DNA from: Trifolium pratense
Taxonomy: Eukaryota; Streptophyta; Magnoliopsida; Fabales; Fabaceae
Length of the DNA stretch: 64,000 nucleotides
Direction: 5' to 3'
NCBI RefSeq assembly: GCF_020283565.1
Contig: NC_060059.1
Coordinates: 12,965,501 to 13,029,500 of the forward strand
Part shown: piece by piece, positions 11,601 to 20,933 of the stretch
How the letters are laid out: each line of letters starts with the position of its first letter
How positions within the stretch are numbered: position 1 is the stretch's first letter
Translations under genes and position numbers: made by a program
Notes under the pieces: model-generated
Told to the model about the DNA's origin: nothing
The model's input: only the letters and a program-made list of their open reading frames with translations
Database searches by the model: none

Positions 11601-12306
11601 CTTCGAAGTCTAATCTTTACCGGAGAGGTGTGATGCTTGACGCGGGTAATCAGGACTGTATGTGGTGTGCGGCTAATCTAGAGTCAGGGACCCATCTGTT
11701 GTTACACTGTGATTTTGCTCAAACGGTGTGGCGGGAGGTGTGCAAGTGGCTGCATTTGGATATAATTATTCCCCCTAATCTGTTTGTTCTTTTTCTCTGG
11801 TTCTATGGCGCGTCATCAAATAAAAAGGTGCGGAAGGGATTCTTGCTTATTTGGCATTCAACTCTGTGGTTTTTATGGAAAGCCAGGAATGTTAGGATTT
11901 TTAAGAATGTCATCAAAGTTCCTAGAGAAATTGTTGAAGAGATTAAGGTTATGTCATGGAGGTGGAGTGTGCACCGTTTGAAGATATCTCCGTGTTTGTT
12001 GTATGAATGGATGCAGTTGCCGCGGTACTGTTTCCGGAGGTGATTCTTTGGCTTTTCTGCTGGGGTTTGGTGTTTTGTCTCCTGCTGTTTTTTGCTGGGC
12101 TGTTGATATGTACTGGTGTTGGTGCTCAGGTGTAGGCTTTTGTTTTTTTGTTCTGCTGTTATCAAAAGTGTAATCTCCTAGTCTAGTGAGAATCTGTTTC
12201 TGCAGGTTTTTCCCCTGCTTGCTTTCTCCTTGTGTATTTCTTATACCCTTGGTGAAGCTTAATAAAATATGCTGTTTCAAAAAAAAAAAAAAAAAAAAAA
12301 AAAAAA
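8667..12306 (+). mobile_element. L1-type LINE retrotransposon, 5'-truncated, recent
   Basis: A non-LTR retrotransposon copy. It starts abruptly inside the endonuclease domain and holds one long open frame. A 3' untranslated region follows with AATAAA at 12261-12266 and an uninterrupted A-run at 12279-12306, and a direct target duplication flanks the copy. Truncation at the 5' end, the poly(A) tail and the long duplication are the marks of target-primed reverse transcription. The intact frame and identical duplications mean it is young. It lies 254 bp downstream (in transcriptional sense) of the folate-receptor-like stop codon, in opposite orientation. Confidence 0.95.
8684..12043 (+). CDS. 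LINE ORF2 (partial endonuclease, reverse transcriptase, zf-RVT), N-terminus missing
   Basis: An open frame of 1119 codons with no internal stop; in-frame homology runs back to about 8669, at the edge of the insertion, so there is no true start codon. Order of domains: C-terminal part of an EEP/APE-type endonuclease (CVLGDFN; DVSDHCP near residue 110); reverse transcriptase with NKSPGPDGF, DFRPISLLGCLYK, FKVDFEKAYDSVDW, QRGLKQGDPLAPFLF, catalytic YADD near residue 574 and FKYLGLPVG; then a C-terminal zinc-binding zf-RVT region (CMWC...HLLLHC) ending PRYCFRR. Without the first part of the endonuclease this copy should not mobilise itself by the normal route, but the polymerase could still fold. 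Confidence 0.95.
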   Translation: MAKRRLWEVLLMSKRGFGAGNWCVLGDFNSVASGGERRGVSQESNFTSDMRDFVGFVDGMELVDLPLLGRHFTWFHPSGRAMSRIDRVLVSDDWLGCWGQSSLWVLPRDVSDHCPLLLKQNGYDWGPKPFRFNNAWLEYKDFSKMVDEVWRGMNGVGWMGVILKEKLKGLKLYLKAWHKEEYGGGDDRIAVLIEDIKDLDIRSELVGLSDQEVTLRRVMFHDLWKRLRSKDMAIFQSSRSKWLSQGDANSKIFHRCVAFRGNLNSLLALQVGDNWLESPVLIREAVTNYFETHFSSAYLRRPRLNGVQFPSLSDDENWSLVKPFSELEISEVVKLSDGNKSPGPDGFNFAFLKNCWDTLKGEIRILFDQFHGNATLPKSFLSYFVALIPKVSSPFGLSDFRPISLLGCLYKLVAKVLAARLGKVMNNLISVTQSAFIKGRNLVDGVVVINEVLDVAKKTGKEVLVFKVDFEKAYDSVDWSFLDYMLRKFGFCDKWIDWMRACVFAGSMSILVNGSPTREIDIQRGLKQGDPLAPFLFLLVAEGLGGVMRKAVELNLFKGFTMGRDGLVISHLQYADDTLCIGEASLQNLWTLKAILRGFEMTSGLKINFWKSCLLGVNVSDEFLAMGCTFLNCKRGSVPFKYLGLPVGANPRRLATWEPLLEHIRRKLNSWGNKFISFGGRIVLLNSVLNSIPIFFMSFMKMPTQVWKKMISIQREFLWGGARGGRKISWVKWDVVCLKKCEGGLGVKDVRVMNLSLLAKWRWRILQNECSLWRQVVAARYGTQISCTIDWSNCNFPSNSSIWWKDLRGLDSAVISENWISGAVERRIGNGRNTNFWLQNWIGGSALREIFPRLYSLSEQKEINISELVMDSFDRSRLVWRRALFQWEEELLGQLEVLISEVKLGNCDDQWVWILEDDGNFSVSSAYDRLALVLQNFDPVLVMEASVFEKIWMSPAPSKIIAFSWQLLYDRLPSKSNLYRRGVMLDAGNQDCMWCAANLESGTHLLLHCDFAQTVWREVCKWLHLDIIIPPNLFVLFLWFYGASSNKKVRKGFLLIWHSTLWFLWKARNVRIFKNVIKVPREIVEEIKVMSWRWSVHRLKISPCLLYEWMQLPRYCFRR

Positions 12307-12320
12307 GATATATCTGTGGC
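12303..12320 (+). repeat. LINE target-site duplication, right copy
   Basis: Same 18 bases as 8649-8666, directly after the poly(A) tail. Confidence 0.9.
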
Positions 12321-12573
12321 AATGGTTGTTTAATTTCGTTGCTCAGTTTAACAGGAATAAAGTTTGAATAGAAAGGAAAGAAAATAGTAATATATATCAC
12401 TTTGAAAGGAAAAATAACATTGAAAAAACTACATAAAAAAAAGAAGGAAGAGTACAAAATAAAGTAATATACTTCATATTGATTATTAACTAAAACAAGA
12501 AACATGTGATTGACCTATAAATTACCACAACTAATATGTATTGTTAAAAATTACACATACAAGAGAGCTCTCA

Positions 12574-15431
12574 TCAAATTCTTTTCCTATCTTCTGGAAC
12601 ATTTGAAGGCTGTTGATCAACCATCCTGCTTCCCAGCTTCCTTGCGGTACGCTTTATAGCTGCTAGTTTCTGCCGTTGGCTATTGCTTTTCCTTTTGCTG
12701 TATAGTTTATCATGCAGATATATAAATATAAGATAGGTACCACTCCAACAATAAGATAAAGATATTCTTTCTTGCTAAATGTAACAGCAATTCTTGCATT
12801 ATGATGCTCATTGTGTCCAACAGACATATGCTCATGTAAGAATTATTATGAATGTGTAAAATACAAACAAGATATACGACAAATTTCAAGTGTACCATGT
12901 CAAAAGGAAAAATTGTCTTTCTAAACTGTCTCGTGTTGTTAAATACCGATATCGGCTTTAGTGCTACTATAGCGGCACTATAGCACTATAGCATATTGGA
13001 ATTTGAACAAATTGCTATTATTCTGTGATACACGATTTCGTACAAAATATTGTCAAATAGAGGCATTATGGCACTATTGTCTAGCGGAATTAGATCAATC
13101 CACCATTGACAACAACACTGAATTGCCTAAGATTGACCTCGTAACGGAATACAAAAATGTACAGCCATTTAATAATAGGAAGGAAAAAGGATTGCATTCT
13201 GACCTTATAAACACCAACCCTGCTGTTAGAACCATCCCTCCTATAGCCCAAGAAACTCTTTCATTGAATGGCATATCCCTCGCCCATTGTTGGAAATCAT
13301 CCAATATTACAGAGTTCTCCCCTTTCTTGGTTGACTCAAACTGTGAAGCCTTCCATGAATCAGCAACTGAACCTAGACTTGCTTTATCACCATAGCAAAA
13401 AAATTCTTCTGAGGCAACATGGACAATATCAGATGACTTCACTCGAAAACCTGCAGCAACACAAAGATCCGTACCATTGGAGACCCATTCAGCAGCCCTA
13501 CCACACACGAAGTCATTTACTCCACAGGGTGCAAGAACCTGGCGTTTCAAAACATTCAAAATATTGATGTAAGGAGCCAACTCAAAAGGCAAATATATAA
13601 CTCTCTATACGAAAAAAATACTTAAGGCAGGTGATAAAAACACAAACAACATTCTGCTAGGAACTATTAGCAAGAAATCAATCTTGTCCTTTCTCCTACA
13701 AATACTTAAAAAATGTAAACTGAATGACCGATTTATGGATTCCAGATAGACTTTTGTTCTTTACCATCACATATATAAAGAACTCCAAACTTCTTTCAAT
13801 GATCTTATATTAAAAATTTACAGAAGACGATCACCCAAATACCTGTGTCTTCACATCCATAGAGAAGTAAGCATTTGAACATGCATCATAAATTCTCTCG
13901 CATAAAGATGCACAAATTAGTGGAGGTCCAGACTGAGTGCCAACGCGTGGATCACATATGGCACATTCCAACAGTTCCCATAAGTGCAAACACTCTTGGC
14001 TAGCTTCCCCGCCAGAAGCAAGCTTCCTTACAGAGAGCAGTGCAGGATGTGTATGTGTTACATCACAGCAAGTCTTTTTGCGAAAAACCCGACAAAGTGT
14101 TAAATCTTTAGGACCCCTTTTGGGAGGGTTACCCTCTGACTTGAAGGGAGGAAAACGACCACCTTGAGAAACACACACTCCATTGGGTTTACCTGCATTC
14201 AGAAAAGACGAGAGTCATGCTTACAACAGGATTTACATGCCCATGTTATTATGAGTTGAAATGAGAAGAATCTGAAGACTAGGATTGCGACAAGCTAAGC
14301 TGAACGACATACACATTGCCAGTAAACTGTATATGTAAATGAGTTCATCATAGAGAAAGAAGGAATAAAAAGAGAGACAATGCAGACAAGTACATTATGT
14401 ATCATATTCATTCATAAAAAGTAAAGTAGGAGCGAGTAAGGAGCAGGTTGTACATGTCCCAAATGTGGCCGTAAATTTTAACTGGGTCTAGCTAAGGCGA
14501 GACAAAGTTAGCTCGAAAGACGATTTAAATAAAATTATAAGGTGACTATTCAATTGTGACTAGATGTTAAAAGTTACAAAATCAAACACTTTTAGTATTT
14601 TACATGTATTCAATCAAAGATGGCTCTTATAATATTACTTTGCTACAAAGTTACTAACTAAACTACCATAGATTTCAACTTGAATAGTATTTTGTCTTGT
14701 CAAAAAAATAAAACTTGAATACTTTGTTTATAAAGGACTCATCACAATCATAAAACTAACAATTATGTGTGAGTAATAGCCAATTTGGGACAGGTACATT
14801 AGTCCACAATTCGTCCCTAAATTTTGATCAGATCAAGTCTTTAGCCTATAAACCCGTCCCGTCTGTTGGTCCGAACAAACACGAGCTCTATGAGACAGGG
14901 ACGAAACGAGTCTTCGGATTGGGTTGGGTCCTGCATTCCTACTCACCCCAAAGTTACAATTTCTTGTTAGCTAGAGCAAGCTTATATCCTATACAAATCA
15001 TAAAACCTCCACAAACCCATTTTTTATTCACAAAACCTGCATCCATCCATTGATTCCATTCCATTAACATTGCACATCACAGTTAACTTGATTAACATAA
15101 CCGATCCTCATAACACTGTCAGCTACTGTAACATAACAGATAGGATCCAGGGAAAAACGAACCTTGCAACACCAATTCAAACAAACACAACACTTTCGTT
15201 CAAATCCCCGCATATTCAATAAACTACAATAGGTTATAAAAAATGAAGAATTTCCCGGATCATAACCACTATCATACACTACAACACTACTAACTAGAAG
15301 AAGGATCGTAGATAATGAATAAATATGGAAAATAAAAAAGGGTTAAAAGAGAGAGAGAGAAGTAACGAACCAGAAGAGTGAGGAAGGAAGATATGGAAGA
15401 GGATGAGGAAAAGAAGGAAAGCGTATTCCAT
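12574..15431 (-). CDS. Folate-receptor-like membrane protein, four exons
   Basis: Exons are 15431-15371, 14192-13843, 13538-13204 and 12697-12574; all junctions are GT-AG and the sum gives 289 aa. N-terminal signal peptide MEYAFLLFLILFHIFLPHSS; a Cys-rich extracellular domain of the folate receptor type (FRKKTCCDVTHTHPALLS, CLHLWELLECAICDP, NAYFSMDVKTQVLAPCGVN); a single membrane span near residues 231-249 (VSWAIGGMVLTAGLVF); and a basic cytosolic tail beginning SKRKSNSQRQKLAAIKRTA. It resembles the Arabidopsis folate-receptor family protein I recall as At5g27830; folate binding is not shown by sequence. The ATG at 15431 begins a clean signal peptide; an upstream in-frame ATG (15479) would prepend 16 residues. 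A 14.6-kb transposon starts 283 bp upstream. Confidence 0.92.
12935..13095 (-). repeat. Interspersed repeat in the last intron of the folate-receptor-like gene
   Basis: Holds GCTATAGTGCCGCTATAGTAG and AATTCCGCTA-type blocks on the minus strand, with TTTGTTCAAATT between. A diverged relative with the same blocks in the same order lies at about 44250-44385 in an intron of the HIG1-domain gene. Probably a small non-autonomous DNA element; no clear terminal repeats or target duplication could be set. Confidence 0.5.
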
Positions 15432-15704
15432 TTTATTGGGTCCAAGGTGAGAGTGCCTCCATATCCAAAAAAACATCATATGTTATGTTATGACCTTAAT
15501 TTCATCAAAGTTTCCGACACCATATATCTCACTCAACCCAAATACTACGGTGCAGTTGATTCTTCGTTTCTATGGATTAATTAAATAAATTATTTAATTG
15601 AAACAATATTAAATGTTTTTTCGTTTCTTCTGGAAAATAGGTACTTTTCAGTTTCAATGTTTGGAATTGATTTTTTTTTTTTTTTTGGTCAACATGTTTG
15701 AGTA
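15432..15704 (-). promoter_or_regulatory. Remaining proximal promoter of the folate-receptor-like gene
   Basis: About 270 bp between the start codon and the transposon target duplication. No clear TATA element was identified. The pre-insertion upstream DNA resumes at 30317. Confidence 0.4.
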
Positions 15705-15713
15705 TTATTTGCG
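15705..15713 (+). repeat. 9-bp Mutator target-site duplication, left
   Basis: ttatttgcg is repeated directly at 30308-30316. Nine bases is the diagnostic Mutator-superfamily duplication length. Confidence 0.93.
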
Positions 15714-15802
15714 GAAGTTTTCTCTCCCGACCCCCCCATTTCTTTTATACCCCCCGAAAATCCCATTTTGCCCTTTGCGGTATAAAAAAATTTTGTCAAG
15801 AG

Positions 15803-15920
15803 ACTTCGGTTTTTACGAACCGCAGGCCATGGACTTCGGTTTTTACGAACCGCAGGCCATGGACTTCGGTTTATATAAACCACTCGCTGAATTACTTCGG
15901 TTAATGTTAACCGAAGTGTT
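15803..15920 (+). repeat. Subterminal tandem repeats of the MULE (left arm)
   Basis: A 30-bp unit (acttcggtttttacgaaccg, then caggccatgg) occurs at 15803-15832 and 15833-15862 and is followed by a partial third unit with acttcggtttatataaacc. Next come acttcggttaatgttaaccgaagt palindromes to about 15917. Such TTCGGT/ACCGAA inverted half-sites are plausible transposase-binding sites by analogy with other DNA transposons. Confidence 0.8.
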
Positions 15921-15922
15921 TC

Positions 15923-15932
15923 TATATATAAA
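15923..15932 (+). promoter_or_regulatory. TATA box of the left MULE-OTU gene
   Basis: tatatataaa lies about 115 bp upstream of the predicted ATG at 16045, just inside the subterminal repeats. It points transcription into the element and through the loop. Confidence 0.55.
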
Positions 15933-16044
15933 TACTCTGCTGTCAGTTCTTATTATTCACAAAACGAGAATTTGAAAATCTTACGGAAAGAAGATCAACT
16001 TTTGACGCATTTGAGGCTTGAAATCGAGATTGAAGCATCATCTA

Positions 16045-19000
16045 ATGGATTCAACACGCACCAAAGCACAAAACTCAGGTAACCACCGATTTAAATTCGT
16101 TTTTTCTTGCTATCATAGACTCTGTTCTCGCAAGGTTTCTGACAGTATTCCTTCGGGGAATATAAACCGAAGTCAGGTTATGTGACCTTCGGTTTATACG
16201 AACCGAAATGTTGATCCTCTGCGTTAGGCTTAGGCTTGGCTTGACTTGACTTTATATTGACTTATAAACTGTACTTCATATTGACTTGGCTTTATTTTGG
16301 CTTCATATTGACTTCATAGTGTCCTATGTGTTTAATTAGTGTTGTAATAGGATTGTAAATATTATGTGTGGTTGATTGATTGTTTTTTCATTTGCGTATG
16401 CTGTAGTTACGGAAGGCGAAATTAACGAAGTTGTCGAAGTTAGGCGACCTGTTGTGCTTGGCCTTTTTGCAACGGGCATTGTTCCAGCTGGTCAACCAAG
16501 AAGTCCTCCTAATGTGCCGCAGCCGATAGAAATTGACACATCGTCTCATTTTGCGACTGATAGGGAAGAGAACGACAGAGATGAGTTGATCAAATGGGCT
16601 CGAAGCGTGTCGCAAAGTTTAAGGTTCGCAATTATAGTTAGGCGATCCGATTCGGGCGAGAAGAGAAAGGCTCAATTGGTGTTAGAGTGTGAACGTAGTG
16701 GGAAGTATGTTCCAGCCAAGAAGAAGTTGAAATCCGATACCTCCGGAACAAGAAAATGCGAATGTCCTTTCCGACTCCGTGGGTATTACAACAAGGCAAC
16801 AAAACTATGGCGTTTGACTGTTGTCAACGGTATGCATAACCACGAGTTGGACAAAGGGCTTGAAGGGCATCTCGTGGCGGGGCGTTTGAAACCACAAGAG
16901 AAGGATTTTATGGACGAGATGACAAGGAATGCGGTGGCTCCAAAAAACATATTGTCCACATTAAAGGAGAGAGATCCGGAAAACAAGACCTCTGCAAAGC
17001 AAGTGTACAACGCTCGTCATAGGTACAGAGTTAAAATGAGGGCGTCCATGACTGAGATGCAACACTTATGCAAGAAGCTTGATGATAACAAGTACTACTA
17101 CAAGTATCGGACGGTTGTTGAAAATGGAGTAGAACATCTTCAAGATATATTCTTTGCACATCCGAGGTCCATAACTTTATTGAACTCTTTTCATACTGTG
17201 CTGATGATGGACTCCACATACAAAACCAGCAAGTACAAAATGCCGCTGTTTGAAATAGTCGGATACACTTCGACCGAGAAGACATTCAACGTTGCTTTTG
17301 CCTGGCTCAGTAACGAAAAGGAAGACAACTTTATATGGGCTCTGCAACAACTACGTTGTTTGTTAAGGCGTGAGACAAATTTGCCGAAGGTTATCTTGAC
17401 GGATCGAGATTTAGCTTTGATGAATGCTATTCCGGCTGTGTTTCCAGAAGCGGCGGCGTTGGTTTGTCGGTTCCATGTTAAGAAGAATGTGAGGACCAAG
17501 GCAGCCGAGCTGGTCAAGGTGAGGGATGGGGAAAAGGTCAAGGCGGCGGACATGAGGGAAAGAGTCTGTTTGGCGTTCGAGGATGTGTTAGATTCGTCTA
17601 CTGAGGCTGAGTATACTGAAAATGTTATGGCTTTTAGGAAGTTATGTGAGAGGTGGCCAAAATTTGTTCGGTACGTTGAAGAGACAATTTTGGACACCGA
17701 CAAAGAGAAGCTCGTGAGTGCATGGGTGGACAAGTATATGCACATGGGCAACAATACGACAAATAGAGCTGAAAGCGCACACGGTGTTTTGAAAAGTTAC
17801 TTGACCGACGGTCTCGGTGATTTGGTGAAGGGTTGGGAATCGATTCACAGAATGTTAGGCAATCAATTCACCCAAGTGCAAACTGAATTTGGCCAGAACA
17901 TGTCTGTGTATGGACACACATACCGGAAGAAAACACTTTACTCGACTTTGATGTTTAAAGTCTCTAGACGTGCAATGAGATACATCCACACTGAATCAAA
18001 AAGAGTCGAGTTTACTGGTATGGATAGCATGAAGTGTGGTTGTCTGATGAGGACTAACTACGGGCTGCCATGTGCGTGTTTGATTGCCAAGAAACTGCAC
18101 CACAATAGGCCTATTAGACTCGATGAGGTTTACAAACATTGGAAGATAATTTGTTTCCAAGATGAAGAAGTTGGTGGCGACGTCGAGGACGATTATGCGT
18201 GCACGGCAGAGTGGCAAGCAATTCAGGTGCGTGTTTATTAAAGGCATAATACACTTATTTTACGATTTTACGATCATTATGCGTTGGTTTTTAATTTTTA
18301 ATGGCATATTTTTTTTTTTTTGTTTGTTTTAGGAACGATTGAGGACAGCTGATGTAAGCATGAAAAATGAGATCCGAGATCAACTCCGCAAGATTGCGTA
18401 TCCTACAACCACCGATGTGGAGCCTCCGACCACAAATGTAAAATCAAAAGGGGCTAAAAAGAAAAAGGTGGTCCGTGGAACAAGATCCACCAGCAGAGAT
18501 AAGTCTCGATGGGAGCATGTTGAAGAATATTTCACGGAGACACAAGCGTCGCAATCGTCAAAGCCGTCTCCGTCAATTCCGTCCCACTCAAGGCCATCAT
18601 CATCACAACCTACCGCATCAAACCCTATGCCTACGGTGTCTGAAGCTCCGCTCACTGTGTCCAACCCATTGCCACTAACCTCATCATCTAAAATTTTTGG
18701 AATTAACCACATGCCAAAATTCATGCATCCCTTCATTGAAGATATCATCAACGTGGACGGCGACGGCTATTGTGGTTACCGTGCCGTTGCATTGGCTCAG
18801 AGAGGCAACGAAGATGATTTTGAACTGATACGGTGCAACATGAGCAGGGAGTTGCGATTGAATAAGGATATGTATGTTGCTATATTTGGTTGCGAGGAGC
18901 GTTACCAATATATCTGTGATGCACTACTCCCACCCCCGAGGACGAGACAACGTACTAGTATTAGGAATAGTGTTGCACCGATGGATAAATGGTTCACGTT

Positions 19001-19367
19001 GCCGGATATGGGACATATCGTGGCCACCATATTGGATAGAGTAGTTGTTCAGCTCTCCATACTTCAAAATGGGCCTTGTGAAACTTTTTTCCCATTGCGT
19101 TCCATTCCGTCACCAAACCCGTCTTCAAGGGTTATTTGCCTTGGCGCGTTACCGGATCACTATGTTTTGGTAAAGCTTAAAGTTGGGTGTCCGATACCCA
19201 AATCAAACAAGTCGTGGAAGCAATATTGTGCTAAACAAAGTTTGGGTTGGGAAGATTCATTCATAGCTGCGCAACATAGGTTCGAGGAGATGATGAGCAC
19301 CGAGAACGTTGTCCCCATCCAAATAGTTGGTGCAGGCAGTAGAGAAACTCCGTTGGTGATTGACTGA
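16045..19367 (+). CDS. FAR1/MULE transposase fused to OTU-like cysteine protease (left copy)
   Basis: Predicted exons 16045-16078, 16407-18226 and 18333-19367, all GT-AG, 962 aa. Domain order: FAR1/GCM-WRKY-type zinc DNA-binding region (about 100-160: LVLECERSG, RKCECPFRLRGYY, NGMHNHEL); MULE DDE transposase with candidate acidic residues in VLMMDSTY (about 280), ILTDRDLALMN (about 344) and NRAESAHG (about 467); SWIM-like zinc finger MKCGCLMRTNYGLPCACLI (about 553-571), ending CAC instead of the canonical CxH; Ser/Pro-rich linker; OTU cysteine protease with INVDGDGYCGYRAV (Asp760-Cys765) and LPDHYVLVKL (His about 894). Role: transposition; the OTU part would cleave ubiquitin or a ubiquitin-like modifier (inferred). 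The tiny first exon is predicted from ORF continuity and splice signals only. Frames are intact and the mirror copy is identical. Confidence 0.88.
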
Positions 19368-19674
19368 TCATTTGGCCTATTTTAATGTATTTTACGTTGT
19401 TATATATTTTGATGTAAAGAACATCCATTTTGTAATGATATGAATCGAGATGTAATGACATCCATTTTGTAATGAAATATATTGAAGTGATTTGGTGTTG
19501 TGTAATTGTTTGTGTCAATATAATGATATTGGTTGAAGTAATCTTGATGTTGTGTAATTGTATGAATAATTTTTCCAATATGAATGTGTCTGGATGAACA
19601 GCATTAACAGTGGATTTCGCGTGGATGTCATTCCATGGAAGGTCGTGAGTTACAATATCATTGGTTGTCATGAA
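19368..19674 (+). other. 3' untranslated region of the left MULE-OTU gene
   Basis: Repeated ttgtaatgatatgaa/tgtaatgaaatat phrases provide several poly(A)-signal-like contexts. It ends with gatttcgcgtggatgtc (from 19613), which is shared with the 3' region of the PMD gene. Confidence 0.5.
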
Positions 19675-19980
19675 AATATATTTCGGTAACTATGTACCGG
19701 AATTTACCCAGATTTCGGTAAATATCTGCCGAACCAGCCTATTTCCAGTGAACAACCGAAGTTTTCGGTAGATTGGTACCGAAGTATGCTGTTATTTCGG
19801 CAAATAGGTACCGAACTATAATTTCGGTACACATCTGCCGAATCCTACATATTCCAGTGAACCACTGAAATTTTCGGTAGCTTGGTACCGAAATAAGGGG
19901 GTATGACAGTCAACTTCGGTGAATATTAACCGAACTCATAAACTTCGGGGAATGCGAACCGAAATGTGTTTAAATTTACA
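19675..19980 (+). repeat. Internal TTCGGTA/TACCGAA array (left arm)
   Basis: Dense alternating atttcggtaa, taccgaa, ctgccgaacc and related half-sites in both orientations, interspersed with cagtgaacaaccg phrases. The same half-sites occur in the outer subterminal repeats and at 21525-21745. Confidence 0.8.
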
Positions 19981-19989
19981 ACTGTTTAC

Positions 19990-20030
19990 TGGGGGTATAA
20001 AAGAAAACTGGGGGGTAGAAAAGATGTAAG
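19990..20030 (-). repeat. Degenerate internal TIR facing right (left arm)
   Basis: Reads tgggggtataaaagaaaac, then tggggggtagaaaagatg. It resembles the outer TIR in opposite orientation (ggggggtataaaagaaat, then ggggg...agaaaac). With the outer TIR at 15714 it would bound a 4.3-kb MULE holding only the transposase-OTU gene. Confidence 0.6.
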
Positions 20031-20270
20031 CATATGCCTGAAAACTTGTTAAAAATCATATAAATAACTTAATCGATACGAACCCGTCAAATAATTTATA
20101 TTTGAGATTACACCGACACTTTTTGTGGTTGAGATTGGACCGACAATTTTTATTTTTATTTAATTTTTTTTTTTTGTGGTCAAGATTACACCGACATTTA
20201 GTTGTGGTTAAAATTACACCGACGAAATTATGTGGCCGTAATTAGATTGAATGTAGTATAAAACCGCCGT

Positions 20271-20684
20271 ATGTGTATAGTTGTGAAAAACACGTTTGAA
20301 CAATTTCACAAAATGAGTGCTTCAAATCGGTCTGTTAATAACAATAGGGCGACATCTCATGCATTTTCAGTTAAGTTTCGCGGTAACAACGAGTTGTTCT
20401 GCGTTGACCTGTCGAACAATTTGACGACTATTCAAGCTCTTAAACGCCAGATCGAAGTCATGTATCGCTTCAAATACGGCAGACAAATCAAAATAGAAAA
20501 AATTGCGTATTACGAATCGACAATCGATCTGGCCAGTGATAATGTCGGTGGATATGATGAGCAACCCCGAAAATACGAGTGGAAGGAGTTGAAAAATGAT
20601 GACGATGTGAACGACATGTTCAATGGGGTAGAAGTTGATCCGAAGTATCCACGTTTGTATGCTACCTTAGTAGTTACAAACTGA
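20271..20684 (+). CDS. Small MULE accessory ORF A, PB1-like (left copy)
   Basis: 137 aa, single exon; the second Met (MSASNRSV, 20313) may be the true start. It contains HAFSVKFRGNNELFCVDLSNN near the start and LKNDDDVNDMFNGVEVDPKY, then PRLYATLVV at the end. The pattern (beta-rich start, then an NDDDVxxMF motif and a closing strand) resembles the N-terminal PB1-like module of plant MULE transposases, here as a free-standing protein. No enzyme motif, signal or membrane segment. It follows the transposase gene in the same orientation, like mudrB follows mudrA in maize, but no sequence relation to MURB is claimed. Confidence 0.65.
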   Translation: MCIVVKNTFEQFHKMSASNRSVNNNRATSHAFSVKFRGNNELFCVDLSNNLTTIQALKRQIEVMYRFKYGRQIKIEKIAYYESTIDLASDNVGGYDEQPRKYEWKELKNDDDVNDMFNGVEVDPKYPRLYATLVVTN

Positions 20685-20933
20685 AATTTGGTTACTCATG
20701 TTGTTGAATTCTCAGTTATGTTGTCGTTGCATTTTCGTTTACGTTATCGCTTATTTTTCAGTTATGTTGATGTGACCTTTTAATTAATGAATGCTTTTAT
20801 GTTGCACGTTTTTTATGCTCCATCTAAATTTTCTAAACGCTCGCCAAACGAATCAACACCCACCTACCGCATTTAAGCCCACCTAACTCCGCTAACTACC
20901 AATCCACCTCATTAACGCTCACCTACCGCCATA

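Noticed and set aside
15803..15920. CRISPR-like array of 30-bp repeats
   Set aside because: Eukaryotic DNA, units are directly abutting without spacers, and they sit at the transposon end; they are subterminal repeats.
17191..17754. 187-codon minus-strand ORF in the transposase gene (and its mirror at 28266)
   Set aside because: Antisense shadow of the MULE domain; composition is Ser/Thr-rich and has no family resemblance.
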